Positions 46,341 to 55,197 of a DNA stretch of 64,000 nt are shown one piece after another. A program made the translations under genes and the position numbers. Position 1 is the first letter of the stretch, and each line of letters begins with the position of its first letter. The DNA is from Helicobacter hepaticus ATCC 51449. Its GTDB lineage: Bacteria > Campylobacterota > Campylobacteria > Campylobacterales > Helicobacteraceae. The stretch is taken from assembly GCF_000007905.1 (NCBI RefSeq), contig NC_004917.1, forward strand, positions 930,001 through 994,000. The letters are read 5' to 3'. Under the pieces are notes generated by a model that was not told the origin of the DNA, searched no databases, and worked only from the letters and a program-made list of their open reading frames with translations.

Positions 46341-48386
46341 ATGAAAAAAACTATTTTATGGATACTGGGCGTTATTCTTGCATTAATAGTGATTATTTTA
46401 TGCGTGCTTTTTACACCACCAGGTAATGCTCTGCTTAAGCCCATTATACAAGGGCAAATTGATAAATACGCACCTATTAAGCTTAATTTAGATACATTCT
46501 CACTTGGATTCTCAAGTATAGATGTGCAAATCAATCATAACGATGATATTAAAATAACACTCAATGGTGATTTCTCACTTTTTTCTCAAACACTTGACCT
46601 TGCACTCAAGGTTGATGCAAAAGATATTTCTGTGCTTGGAGAGATGGTAGATACACCTCTGCAAGGTTCATTTGTTATCAATACTACTGCGAAAGGCTCA
46701 TTTGATAACCTTGAAATTAACACGACAAGCGATATCGCAAAATCCTTTACAGATATTCGTGTGCTTTTACAAGATTATACACCTACTTCAATTCTTGCTC
46801 ACATTAAAGATGCACAAATTAAAGAATTTCTCGCTATGGCAGGAATGAAGCCCTATGCAAATGGCTCACTTAACCTTGAAGCTGATATTAAAGGCGATAC
46901 AAATATGAATTTCAATGGAAATGCTTTACTTAGTATTGCTCAAGGATTAGTTGATAGTGCGCTTATTAAAAAAGATTTTGAAGTTGATGTGCCAAAAACG
47001 ACTTTTCTTATCACACTCAATGCTCTCTTCGATATGAACAAACTCAACCACGACTTTAATTTCAATGCAAATATTGGTAATATCCACTCAAAAGGGCAAA
47101 CATTTATCAAAGAATTGAGCACAGATAGCACTTATGATGTACAGCTAAGTGATTTGTCTGCTTTTACACCATTAGCAGGTATGCCTATACGCGGTAGCTT
47201 TAACACCAAAGGCACAATTAAGGGTGATATGAAACTCTTAAACATTGATGGAAATTCTGATGTTGCAAGCTCTGATACTCTTTATAAAGCTACACTTAAA
47301 GATTTATCGCCAGAATCTGCGCAGGCTCATATCAAAAATCTTCGCCTTGACACACTTTTATGGATGATTCATATGCCACGTTATGCTACGATGCATCTTA
47401 ATGCTGATTCTCTTGTAAATGATTTGGATAAAGGTATTTCTACCAAAACAACACTTACGCTTTCTGGCACAACAAATAATGCAGTAATGAAACAAGAAAT
47501 GGATATGGATATGCCAAATACGAATTTCACGCTTAAATCCAACATAATTCTTGATAAGGGCGTAGGTGAAGCAAACTCCACCTTAGATTCTGATATTGCT
47601 CAAGTTAAACTCGCAAAAACACAAATTAACCTTAATAACGTTGCCTTTGAAGCACCTTATGAAGCTATTATACCTAATCTTAAAAAACTTAAATTTCTCA
47701 CAGGCATAGAGCTTGCTGGAGATTTTAAAGCAAAAGGTATAGCCAAATTCAAAGACACGCTTTATGCTGACTTTAACACACAATCACTTGGTGGCAGCAT
47801 TGATGCCAAACTTGATAATAATAAGCTCACAGCCTCTCTCAAGGATATTAATACGCTCAAACTTCTTACTATGGCACAAGTTAAGCCTGTATTTAGCTCT
47901 AATATGAACGGGAATCTCAATTATGATACACTCATACAAAAAGGCACACTCAAAGCAGTTATAAGCAATGGAAAGCTTATGCCAAACCAAATTACCGAAC
48001 TTGCAGAAAAATATCTTAAAACAGATATTACTAAGGAAGCCTATGAAGATGCGGGATTAGATGCTATTATTGATAAAAATATTATTACTGCAGATATTGG
48101 ATTAAAAAGCCATAATACAGCCATTTTTGCAAAAGGTGCGAGTATTAATACAGACAAGGGCACAATTAATGCCGATTTCAAGTTTCAAATCAAAGATAAA
48201 TATATTTATCTTAAAGCACGAAATAGCCTTGAATCTCCTACAATTAGCATTGATGCAAATGAACTCATTAAAGCTGAAGCAGGCAAAGCTATTACCAAAG
48301 GTGCAGAAAAAGCTATTGATAAATATATTAAAGATGATAAAGTTAAAGAGGGCGCACAAAAGCTCCTTAACAATCTTTTCAAATAA
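46341..48386 (+). CDS. Large AsmA/TamB-like envelope protein
   Basis: 681 residues: one N-terminal membrane helix (about 5-28), then a long beta-rich periplasmic region with repeating units such as LNLEADIKGDTNMNFNG, IRGSFNTKGTIKGDMKLLNIDG and IELAGDFKAKGIAKFKD. Such repeats are typical of AsmA-like bridge proteins that carry lipids between membranes. A C-terminal helical part (about 640-680) is lysine-rich. No strict family motif is seen, so the class is inferred. AAGGGGG precedes the ATG, behind the ccsBA stop. Confidence 0.65.
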   Translation: MKKTILWILGVILALIVIILCVLFTPPGNALLKPIIQGQIDKYAPIKLNLDTFSLGFSSIDVQINHNDDIKITLNGDFSLFSQTLDLALKVDAKDISVLGEMVDTPLQGSFVINTTAKGSFDNLEINTTSDIAKSFTDIRVLLQDYTPTSILAHIKDAQIKEFLAMAGMKPYANGSLNLEADIKGDTNMNFNGNALLSIAQGLVDSALIKKDFEVDVPKTTFLITLNALFDMNKLNHDFNFNANIGNIHSKGQTFIKELSTDSTYDVQLSDLSAFTPLAGMPIRGSFNTKGTIKGDMKLLNIDGNSDVASSDTLYKATLKDLSPESAQAHIKNLRLDTLLWMIHMPRYATMHLNADSLVNDLDKGISTKTTLTLSGTTNNAVMKQEMDMDMPNTNFTLKSNIILDKGVGEANSTLDSDIAQVKLAKTQINLNNVAFEAPYEAIIPNLKKLKFLTGIELAGDFKAKGIAKFKDTLYADFNTQSLGGSIDAKLDNNKLTASLKDINTLKLLTMAQVKPVFSSNMNGNLNYDTLIQKGTLKAVISNGKLMPNQITELAEKYLKTDITKEAYEDAGLDAIIDKNIITADIGLKSHNTAIFAKGASINTDKGTINADFKFQIKDKYIYLKARNSLESPTISIDANELIKAEAGKAITKGAEKAIDKYIKDDKVKEGAQKLLNNLFK

Positions 48387-48391
48387 TCAAA

Positions 48392-48905
48392 ATGAATTTA
48401 AAAGAAAGCATATTAAGTCTTTTGCCATAAGCTTTTTTGTTGCTACAATCGTGTCATTTATCATAACATTTGTGTATTTACAATTAAAAAAGATAATCTC
48501 TCACTAGAAGCACTCTGCGAAGTGAGGGCAGATGTTTGTAATCAGCTTGGATACAAATATGATTTAAAATCTAATTATAAAAAAGCACGAATGTATTATC
48601 AAAAAGGCTGCGATTGGAAGTGAAAACGAGGGGATACAAAGAATCGTGCTATAATCTAGGACTCCTCCTTGATAATGGTTTAGGCGGAGATAAAGATGAA
48701 GCTATGGCTCTTTTATTGTGGGAAGATTCTTGCAAAAAAGGTTTAGACTTAGCTTGTCATAACATTGCTGCTTCTTAATAAACAAGAGATTTATTATAAT
48801 AAAGACATACAAAAGGCAAGAGAATATTACCAAAAAGCTTGTGAATTGGAGTATAGTAAATCCTGTTTTGTTTTAGCTAATCCATATTTTGGCGAAGATG
48901 GCTAA
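48392..48905 (+). pseudogene. Sel1-repeat protein, broken by several frameshifts
   Basis: Pieces in different frames: a membrane or signal segment (SFFVATIVSFIITFVYL), then DNLSLEALCEVRADVCNQLGY with ARMYYQKGCD, then CYNLGLLLDNGLGGD with CKKGLDLACHN, then AREYYQKACELEYSKSCFVLA. Each is a Sel1-like unit with paired cysteines, as in the secreted Hcp proteins of Helicobacter. Joins near 48490 (A6 run), 48620 and a stop near 48777 break the gene. Too many lesions for phase variation, so I call it a true pseudogene. Confidence 0.75.
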
Positions 48906-48923
48906 ATATCCCATTATACCAAA

Positions 48924-49496
48924 CTACAGGCTCTTTTTTGCTTTTTTGGAGATTTGAGCTATAAGTATATACATAAAGATACCGAGTATGGCTAATACAA
49001 AAGGCATAACATACGAATGTGCATCAATTTTTTCAAGCAAAGCAATAACGCCACTGCTTGCATAATATCCACATAAACCTACTATTATTGCCCATAACAC
49101 ACAAGAAAAAGCATTAATAATAAAAAATTGTTTCAAATTAAAGCTACTAAAACCAATGGCAAGGGGCACAAGTGTTTTGATTCCATAGAGATATTTGCTA
49201 AAAATGATGAGCCATAAACCATAGCGCTTGAGCCAAATTTGCGAAAGAGCAATTTTGCGTCTATGTTTATTGAGTGCAGTGAGAAGCTCTTTTTTTTGAT
49301 AACGTGCAAGATAAGCAAGCAAAAAGCTGCCAACTATATTACCCATACAAGCTATAAGAATCGCCAAGTATAAATCCATTTTTCCAAGCGCACTCATTAT
49401 ACCTGCAGTAATTAGCCCTAAATACCCTCCACCAAATGAATATATAAATAATAAAATATAGCCCCATTGTTCAAGTGAATGTATTGTATCTTGCAT
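48924..49496 (-). CDS. DedA-family membrane protein
   Basis: 190 residues with five or six hydrophobic segments. DedA signs: FGGGYLGLITAGIMSALGKMDLYLAILIACMGNIVGSFLLAYLARY near the front and the FSKYLYGIKTLVPLAIGFSSF block in place of the usual F..R..P. Family members flip undecaprenyl phosphate or phosphatidylethanolamine. It is on the minus strand after the ABC ATPase gene, 32 bases downstream. Confidence 0.8.
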   Translation of the reverse strand: MQDTIHSLEQWGYILLFIYSFGGGYLGLITAGIMSALGKMDLYLAILIACMGNIVGSFLLAYLARYQKKELLTALNKHRRKIALSQIWLKRYGLWLIIFSKYLYGIKTLVPLAIGFSSFNLKQFFIINAFSCVLWAIIVGLCGYYASSGVIALLEKIDAHSYVMPFVLAILGIFMYILIAQISKKAKKSL

Positions 49497-49528
49497 ATTT
49501 ATTCCTTCGTTTTCTTCTTAATTAGTCC

Positions 49529-50179
49529 CTACTTTACTCTGTGTAAAGCTCTATCATAAAGATGATAGATTCTATCGCAAGATTGCGCTATATCCTGATC
49601 GTGAGTAGCAAGAACAAGCGCACCTTTATGTGTGCGGATATACTCAAACATAATCTCCATTACACGAGTAGCAGTTTGTTTATCAAGGTTACCTGTTGGT
49701 TCATCGGCAAAAATAATCTTTGGTTTTTTGGTAAGCACACGAGCAATAGAAAGTCTCTGCTGTTGCCCACCACTAAGCTGTCCTATGGGCTGATGAACAA
49801 CTTTTGCAATATCAAAGGATTCTAAAATTTCTTTATCAATGCTCTCCCCAGAGAGAATCGAAGCTACCTTGAGATTTTCTATACCACTAAAACCACGAAA
49901 AAGATAATGCGCTTGAAATACAATACCTAACTGCAATCGCCTTAAAGAAAGCTGTTCTTTAGCACTTAGGGCATAAATATCATTAATGCCAAGCAATGAG
50001 ACGCGTCCTTTTTTTGGAGGAAGCAGAGTAGAGAGATTATTTAAAATTGTAGATTTACCGCTACCGCTTACGCCCAAAATAGCAATACTTTCGCCCTCAT
50101 TAACTGATAAGCTAAGATTCTCATAAAGCAAAGTTTCAAAATGATGTGTGAGGTTATGCGCATCAAGCAAGGGATTCAT
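49529..50179 (-). CDS. ABC transporter ATP-binding protein, LolD type
   Basis: 216 residues. Walker A GVSGSGKST, Q-loop IVFQAHYLF, signature LSGGQQQRLSIARVL, Walker B KIIFADEPTGNLD and H-loop ATHD are intact. The LLP-LLYENLSLSVNEG start and size fit LolD, which powers lipoprotein release to the outer membrane. No permease gene is adjacent, so the partner is elsewhere. ATG 50179 has AAAGGA; an earlier in-frame start at 50221 lacks one. Confidence 0.85.
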   Translation of the reverse strand: MNPLLDAHNLTHHFETLLYENLSLSVNEGESIAILGVSGSGKSTILNNLSTLLPPKKGRVSLLGINDIYALSAKEQLSLRRLQLGIVFQAHYLFRGFSGIENLKVASILSGESIDKEILESFDIAKVVHQPIGQLSGGQQQRLSIARVLTKKPKIIFADEPTGNLDKQTATRVMEIMFEYIRTHKGALVLATHDQDIAQSCDRIYHLYDRALHRVK

Positions 50180-50314
50180 AGTTATCCTTTTATAAATATA
50201 ACACTGAGGGTATTTTATCATAAAAATTTAATACTCCTTTGTGCGCTTAAGTTAAGAGTAAGTATTATTTTGTTTAATATTTTCTATTTTTATTTTGATA
50301 AAATTATGTTTGTC

Positions 50315-50338
50315 AAAGATTCTGGTTTAAGAATCTTT
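50315..50338. promoter_or_regulatory. Palindrome AAAGATTC-N8-GAATCTTT before yceI, operator candidate
   Basis: Perfect 8-base arms overlap the expected -35 area of the TATACT -10 (50345-50350) of the YceI gene. That position suits repression. The core GATTC/GAATC is common in this DNA, so chance is possible. Confidence 0.4.
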
Positions 50339-50366
50339 ACTATTTATACTGATAAAAGGAGTAATT

Positions 50367-50918
50367 ATGAAGAAGTTTGCATTTATGTGTGCAATAAGCG
50401 CACTTTTTAGCACATCACTTATGGCAGAGCCTTATATAGTTGATGCGGGACATTCATCGGTAGGTTTTAGCGTAAAACATTTATCTATCAGTAATGTCAA
50501 AGGGAGTCTTGATAAATTTAGTGGCACACTTGATATTGAGGGTAAAACTATCAAGGCTTTAGAGGGTGAAGCGCAAGTGCTTTCAATCAACACAAATGAC
50601 AAAGCACGTGATAAACACCTCAATGCACCTGATTTCTTTGATTCAAAGAAGTTTCCTAAGGCTACTTTATCATTAATCAAACATAATGGCAAAAAGCTTG
50701 AAGCAAACCTTACAATGAGAGATATTACTAAAAAAGTAGTCTTTGACGTTGTGCTTAATGGTCCTGTGAAAAATCCTAGAAGTGGCAAGGATATAGTTGC
50801 TCTTACTCTTGATGGCAAAATTAATAGAAAAGATTTTGGCATCGGTGTCGATACAGCAAATGCGATGGTGAGCGACAATGTTGATGTAAAAATTGAAATT
50901 GAAGCTTCAGCAAAATAA
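50367..50918 (+). CDS. YceI-family periplasmic lipid-binding protein
   Basis: 183 residues, signal peptide cut after LMA (residue 20). Typical YceI barrel: PYIVDAGHSSVGFSVKHLSISNVKGSLDKFSGTLD, then NTNDKARDKHLNAPDFFDSKKFPKATL, and GKINRKDFGIGVD. It should carry a polyprenyl-type lipid in the periplasm. This copy is closer to the family model than the one at 5462. AAAGGAG precedes the ATG; a palindrome covers its promoter. Confidence 0.92.
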   Translation: MKKFAFMCAISALFSTSLMAEPYIVDAGHSSVGFSVKHLSISNVKGSLDKFSGTLDIEGKTIKALEGEAQVLSINTNDKARDKHLNAPDFFDSKKFPKATLSLIKHNGKKLEANLTMRDITKKVVFDVVLNGPVKNPRSGKDIVALTLDGKINRKDFGIGVDTANAMVSDNVDVKIEIEASAK

Positions 50919-50926
50919 TCCACTAC

Positions 50927-50954
50927 ATTCTCTATTGAAACATCAATAGAGAAT
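50927..50954 (+). terminator. Intrinsic terminator of the yceI gene
   Basis: Perfect 11-base stem ATTCTCTATTG / CAATAGAGAAT with a six-base loop, followed by a T-rich stretch. Confidence 0.75.
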
Positions 50955-51317
50955 CTTCTTTCTATCTTTATAAAATAAGTCTCAATTACAAATATTAAGA
51001 TTTTTTACAAAAAGAAGAATCGTGTCTTGCTCTGCACAATCTTGTGAAGACAAAGTATAAGAATAATGCTTTGTTATTTTTATATTAAATCACAAATGAC
51101 TTTAAAGCTTTGAGGATTAAGTTTGAGTATCTCGCTTACTTTTAAATTTTTATGTCTATTGTTATCATTTTTTGTTCCTTCTAATTTTTTCATTTTAAAA
51201 AAATCTCAAAAAATGATAATACTAAACCCTAGCACAACGACTATAAGTGTATTTACTTCAAAAATACATTGCAATACGAATGAGCCTCAGCCCTTATAAT
51301 TATTGTAGTAAAGAAGA
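50955..51317. other. Gene-free, AT-rich gap
   Basis: No open frame with a start and ribosome-binding site on either strand. A short minus-strand reading (KVSEILKLNPQSFKVICDLI) may be a fossil of a lost gene. A small RNA cannot be excluded. Confidence 0.5.
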
Positions 51318-51344
51318 AACTCCCTCTTTGGATAGGAGGGAGTT
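51318..51344 (-). terminator. Terminator of the petABC operon
   Basis: AACTCCCTC (51318-51326) and GAGGGAGTT (51336-51344) pair over nine bases, with a T-rich run on the minus strand behind it, 15 bases after the petC stop. Confidence 0.7.
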
Positions 51345-51359
51345 ATAAGACTAAGAAGA

Positions 51360-52463
51360 TTAATGCACTTCGCTCCAAACGCGACGTTTCCAAAGGTATG
51401 CAAGCACACTCATCACACCAAAGAAAATCATAATATACACGCCTAAGCTTTCACGTTCTTCCTTTTTAGAATCTCCAATAGATTCTATATAAGCAACAAC
51501 ACGTTCTTGTGCCTCTTGTGTCAATCCTACTCGTGGCATAGAAAGCCCCACTGGCATAACACCAAGCTCTTTGGCAAGATTACTATAATCTCGCTCATCT
51601 TGCCATTCGCTTCTTTTGTCATTAGGCGGAAGCGATCCCTCTTTGTTGATGATAGCATCTTGAATAGCCTTATAAGATACCTTTTGAGGGTCATTAATAA
51701 AATACTCCAAATAATGCGCACCTTTACTGCGAATCATTGTTGAAAGGTCAGGAGCAGCAGAACCAAGATATACACTCAAACTCTCGGGCGAAGTTGAAGC
51801 TTTAGTATTGTCATATTTCATAGTATGACAACGAGAACAAGCGTTGAGAAAAACTGCTTTGTTTGTAAGATTTTCTTCAAGCTTGGCAATTTCATTTTGC
51901 TTTTGTCCTTCAGAGAGACTTGACTTTTCAATATTTTCTTTTTTGCCAATGAACTCTTCAGATTCTAAGACTTGCTTTTTCAGCGCAATAGAACCCACTG
52001 ATTTGAGATAAGCAACCATATCAGCAACTTCTTGTTTGCTATCTTCTTCTCCAAAATACTGCGTCATTGGAAAATCACCATCAGGAAATTTATGTGCCAA
52101 GTGGAGAGCATTCGCAGGGTCTAAAATAAGATTTGCTAAAAATTTATCATTATAAATTGCCCCAGCAGTAGATAAATCAGGTGTGAAGATGGTTGCTTCT
52201 TTACCATCTCGCACATATACCGCCATCTCACCTCCTGCAATACCAACATCTTTAAGTGTATGGCAAGCTGTGCAGTTTCCTTCTATAAGCGCTTTACCAC
52301 GTTGTGCATTGCCTTTGGATACATCAATCTCCTCTAAATCTTTGAATGCAAAATCAGCTTTTGCAACTTCAGGGTGGAAAGTCGCGTGAGCAAGAGGCTC
52401 TACACCCCAATATAGCACACCCACAATTACCACAATAATGGCTAGAATCTTAATCTCTTTCAT
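51360..52463 (-). CDS. petC: Cytochrome c1, dihaem type (bc1 complex)
   Basis: 367 residues from ATG 52463, which follows GGAG and the petB stop (TAAGATG); a start nine codons earlier would overlap petB. Membrane helix near the N-terminus (about 4-24), two haem-binding sites (CTACH at about 64-68 and CSRCH near 208), and a C-terminal anchor helix (about 340-358). Two haems instead of one is the Campylobacterota form of cytochrome c1. It receives electrons from the Rieske protein and passes them to cytochrome c. The haems are attached by CcsBA (43.5 kb). Confidence 0.93.
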   Translation of the reverse strand: MKEIKILAIIVVIVGVLYWGVEPLAHATFHPEVAKADFAFKDLEEIDVSKGNAQRGKALIEGNCTACHTLKDVGIAGGEMAVYVRDGKEATIFTPDLSTAGAIYNDKFLANLILDPANALHLAHKFPDGDFPMTQYFGEEDSKQEVADMVAYLKSVGSIALKKQVLESEEFIGKKENIEKSSLSEGQKQNEIAKLEENLTNKAVFLNACSRCHTMKYDNTKASTSPESLSVYLGSAAPDLSTMIRSKGAHYLEYFINDPQKVSYKAIQDAIINKEGSLPPNDKRSEWQDERDYSNLAKELGVMPVGLSMPRVGLTQEAQERVVAYIESIGDSKKEERESLGVYIMIFFGVMSVLAYLWKRRVWSEVH

Positions 52464-52464
52464 C

Positions 52465-53694
52465 TTAGTGTGCTCCTTTCTTATTTTCAAATAATGTTAC
52501 AAGTGGCAATGCAATAAATACAAGGAACAAGAATCCAATAGATGCTACAAAGCCAATAAAGTTATTTGCACCTTCTGGTGGAAGCTTACCAAAGATAGTA
52601 AGCACTATCATATCTACTATAAGAAGACAAAACCACAAGAGATACCCAGGACGTCTGTGTGCTGGAGCAACAACAGAACTTCTATCTAGCCAAGGCAAAA
52701 ATAAAAATGCTACTTGTGCAATACCAAAAGCAGCTAAACCGAGGTCGGCACTAAAGAAAAATCCTCGCAATACTTCATAGCTCCATAAGAAATACCACTC
52801 AGGATAAATATGTGCAGGCGTTTTCATATTATTTGCTGGGTCAAAATTGATAGGGTCCATTGCAAAATCAAAGTGGAAACATACAAGATAGAAAAAGCCT
52901 ATCATAAAGAGGCACACAACAAAAATATCTTTAGAGAGAAATACAGGCCAAAATGGTATTACTTTGGATTCTTTCTTTCTACCTTCTTCATATTTTTTTG
53001 CTTCGGTTTCATAATCAATATGCTCTCCATCTTCATTATTCACGTGAGGCATTCTTAAAGTATAAAAATGCAGCGCAATTACACCAAGAATCACAATTGG
53101 CAAAAGGCATACGTGGAGCATAAAAAATCTTGTTAATGTAGAATCTGCCACAACGAAATTACCGCGCACCCACTCAACAACATCAGGTCCAATCACAGGA
53201 ATACCACCAAAGAGGTTTGTAATAACTGCAGCAGCCCAATAGCTCATCTGTCCCCAAGGAAGCATATATCCACTAAATGCCTCTGCGGAGAAAAGCACAA
53301 AAATGAGCATACCGCCAATCCATACCATCTCACGTCCTCTTTTGAATGAACCATAATAAATGGCTACAAACATATGAATGTAGATAATAAGAAATATCAT
53401 ACTCGCAGCTACTGCGTGAATATGCCGCCATAACCAACCAAATGCTACTTCACTCATAATTGTATGATTGACACTATCAAAAGCCAAATTTACATCGGGC
53501 TTATAATACATCAAAAGAAAAAATCCAGACACCACAAGCAACGAGAATAGCGTGAGCAATACTACACCCATAGCCCATAGGAAGTTGATGTTTTTTGGAA
53601 TCCAATATTTTGTCATCATCACTTCCAATAATTTCTTGATAACAAGGCGTTGGTCTAGCCAATCCACCAAGCCTTCAGCTTTTTTCACTTCCAT
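52465..53694 (-). CDS. petB: Cytochrome b of the bc1 complex
   Basis: 409 residues, eight or so membrane helices. Haem-binding histidines lie in RHIHAVAASMIFLIIYIHMF and MLHVCLLPIVILGVIALHFYTLRMPHV; the Qo-site motif is PEWY in AHIYPEWYFLWSYE. It oxidises menaquinol and pumps charge across the membrane. It lies between petA and petC with spacers of 9 and 1 bases, so one operon. Confidence 0.95.
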   Translation of the reverse strand: MEVKKAEGLVDWLDQRLVIKKLLEVMMTKYWIPKNINFLWAMGVVLLTLFSLLVVSGFFLLMYYKPDVNLAFDSVNHTIMSEVAFGWLWRHIHAVAASMIFLIIYIHMFVAIYYGSFKRGREMVWIGGMLIFVLFSAEAFSGYMLPWGQMSYWAAAVITNLFGGIPVIGPDVVEWVRGNFVVADSTLTRFFMLHVCLLPIVILGVIALHFYTLRMPHVNNEDGEHIDYETEAKKYEEGRKKESKVIPFWPVFLSKDIFVVCLFMIGFFYLVCFHFDFAMDPINFDPANNMKTPAHIYPEWYFLWSYEVLRGFFFSADLGLAAFGIAQVAFLFLPWLDRSSVVAPAHRRPGYLLWFCLLIVDMIVLTIFGKLPPEGANNFIGFVASIGFLFLVFIALPLVTLFENKKGAH

Positions 53695-53703
53695 ATCTTC
53701 TCC

Positions 53704-54213
53704 TTATGCCTTTTTCGCTTCAAGCAAGGCTTTGTATTCTTGCCCTTCCTCACCTAGCACCATTTTAGTCCCATCAATCTTAAAAGGTGGAATATCCATA
53801 GGGCGAGGTGGTGGAGTGCCAGCTTCATTAACACCTGAAGCATCAAATCGCCCCCCGTGGCACGCACAAGCAAATTCTTGAGCAGCCTGATTAAAGCTAG
53901 GAATACAACCCAAATGAGTGCAGATTTGAATCCCCACTGTATATACTGCACCATTAACTTCAAAATCTCGTCCCTGCGTTTTTTGACTTCCAGCAGTTTT
54001 CTTGAGGATATATACAGGTTTTCCCCTCCACTCCACCGTTTGAAGCACTCCTTCTTGTAGAGCACTTAAATCAAATGTCGTAAAACCAGCCGAGACAACA
54101 CTAGGTAGCGGGTCCCAAGAGCGTTTCATTGCATACAGAGATGCCACAGCACCCACAGCAGCAACACCGCCTAGAGCCATTCCTAGAAAATCGCGTCTTT
54201 TTGTGTCTTGCAT
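53704..54213 (-). CDS. petA: Rieske iron-sulfur protein of the bc1 complex
   Basis: 169 residues from ATG 54213 (AGGAG just before). Twin-arginine signal KRRDFLGMALGG, membrane helix, then the [2Fe-2S] ligands CTHLGC (about 98-103) and CACHGG (about 116-121). It takes the first electron from quinol in the bc1 complex and is exported folded by Tat. First gene of petABC; a weak TATATA -10 lies at 54249. Confidence 0.95.
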   Translation of the reverse strand: MQDTKRRDFLGMALGGVAAVGAVASLYAMKRSWDPLPSVVSAGFTTFDLSALQEGVLQTVEWRGKPVYILKKTAGSQKTQGRDFEVNGAVYTVGIQICTHLGCIPSFNQAAQEFACACHGGRFDASGVNEAGTPPPRPMDIPPFKIDGTKMVLGEEGQEYKALLEAKKA

Positions 54214-54248
54214 CTTTTCTCCTTTCACTAATTTGAAGTATTAAAAAC

Positions 54249-54254
54249 TATATA
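54249..54254 (-). promoter_or_regulatory. Possible -10 (TATATA) of petABC
   Basis: On the minus strand ACGATATATAGTT, 36 bases before the petA ATG. No clear -35. Confidence 0.35.
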
Positions 54255-54321
54255 TCGTATGCAAAAAAGGCTTAAATGTTGTTTATTCTTGTTAAAATTT
54301 TTGTTTATTTTTAGAGTATAT

Positions 54322-54327
54322 TATAAT
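54322..54327 (+). promoter_or_regulatory. -10 (TATAAT) of the nadE-lpxK-bcp unit
   Basis: TATATTATAATTACG, 37 bases before the nadE ATG. The region between petA and nadE is a divergent promoter. Confidence 0.6.
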
Positions 54328-54363
54328 TACGATACGAGATGATAAAAATTTTAAGGTATAGAA

Positions 54364-55188
54364 ATGAAACATTTTGTGAATCCTTGCATACATTTTATTC
54401 AAAAGCAACTTCAAGAACGAGGTTTTAAGAAAGTAGTATTAGGCTTAAGTGGTGGTATAGATTCTGCAGTAGTGGCTACTTTGGCTACTTTAGCCTTAGG
54501 GAGCGAAAATGTGCGAGCTCTTCTTATGCCCTCTCTTAGTTCTAATGAGGAACACTTTAATGATGCTTTCAATCTTGCTCATAATCTTGAACTTGAAAGC
54601 AAAATTATCCAGCTTGCCCCATTTCAAGAGAATTTTGCAAAGCAAGAAGGTATGGATTTGAGCGGAAAATATATGGAAAAGCTTGATATGAATCAAAAAA
54701 TGCGTATGGGCAATTTTTGCGCAAGAATCCGTATGACTATGCTTTATGATTGCGCAAGTGCAGACAATGCCCTTGTATTAGGAACAAGCAATAAAAGTGA
54801 GATTCTATTAGGTTATGGCACAATATTTGGAGATTTAGCATACGCTATAAATCCTATTGGTGGGCTATATAAAACACAAATTTTTGCTTTCGCGCGAGCA
54901 CTTAATGTGCCACAAGAGATTATTGCCAAAAAACCAAGTGCAGATTTATTCGCTAATCAAAGTGATGAAACCGATTTGGGATATAATTATGCGGACATTG
55001 ATACATTCTTAGAAGCATTTGAGAAACTAGGAGGTGTTGAAGCTACACAAAATAAAGAACGAGAGCATATCAAAGAAAAACTTAAAAATGCAGGATTTGA
55101 ATGCAATATGATAGAATCTCTAAGCACTCGTGTATGGAATAACACCTTTAAGCGCACTAAGCCAACCATATTAGAATATAAAGTTTAA
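54364..55188 (+). CDS. nadE: NAD synthetase, ammonia-dependent
   Basis: 274 residues. ATP-pyrophosphatase loop GLSGGIDSAVV (residues 27-37) and LVLGTSNKSEILLGYGTIFGD with PIGGLYKTQ. No glutaminase domain is fused, so ammonia is the nitrogen source. It amidates nicotinate adenine dinucleotide. AAGG before the ATG; lpxK starts 9 bases after it. Confidence 0.94.
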   Translation: MKHFVNPCIHFIQKQLQERGFKKVVLGLSGGIDSAVVATLATLALGSENVRALLMPSLSSNEEHFNDAFNLAHNLELESKIIQLAPFQENFAKQEGMDLSGKYMEKLDMNQKMRMGNFCARIRMTMLYDCASADNALVLGTSNKSEILLGYGTIFGDLAYAINPIGGLYKTQIFAFARALNVPQEIIAKKPSADLFANQSDETDLGYNYADIDTFLEAFEKLGGVEATQNKEREHIKEKLKNAGFECNMIESLSTRVWNNTFKRTKPTILEYKV

Positions 55189-55197
55189 GGAGAATGT

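Noticed and set aside
46169-46534. 121-residue minus-strand frame across the end of ccsBA
   Set aside because: Antisense of two real genes with good starts.
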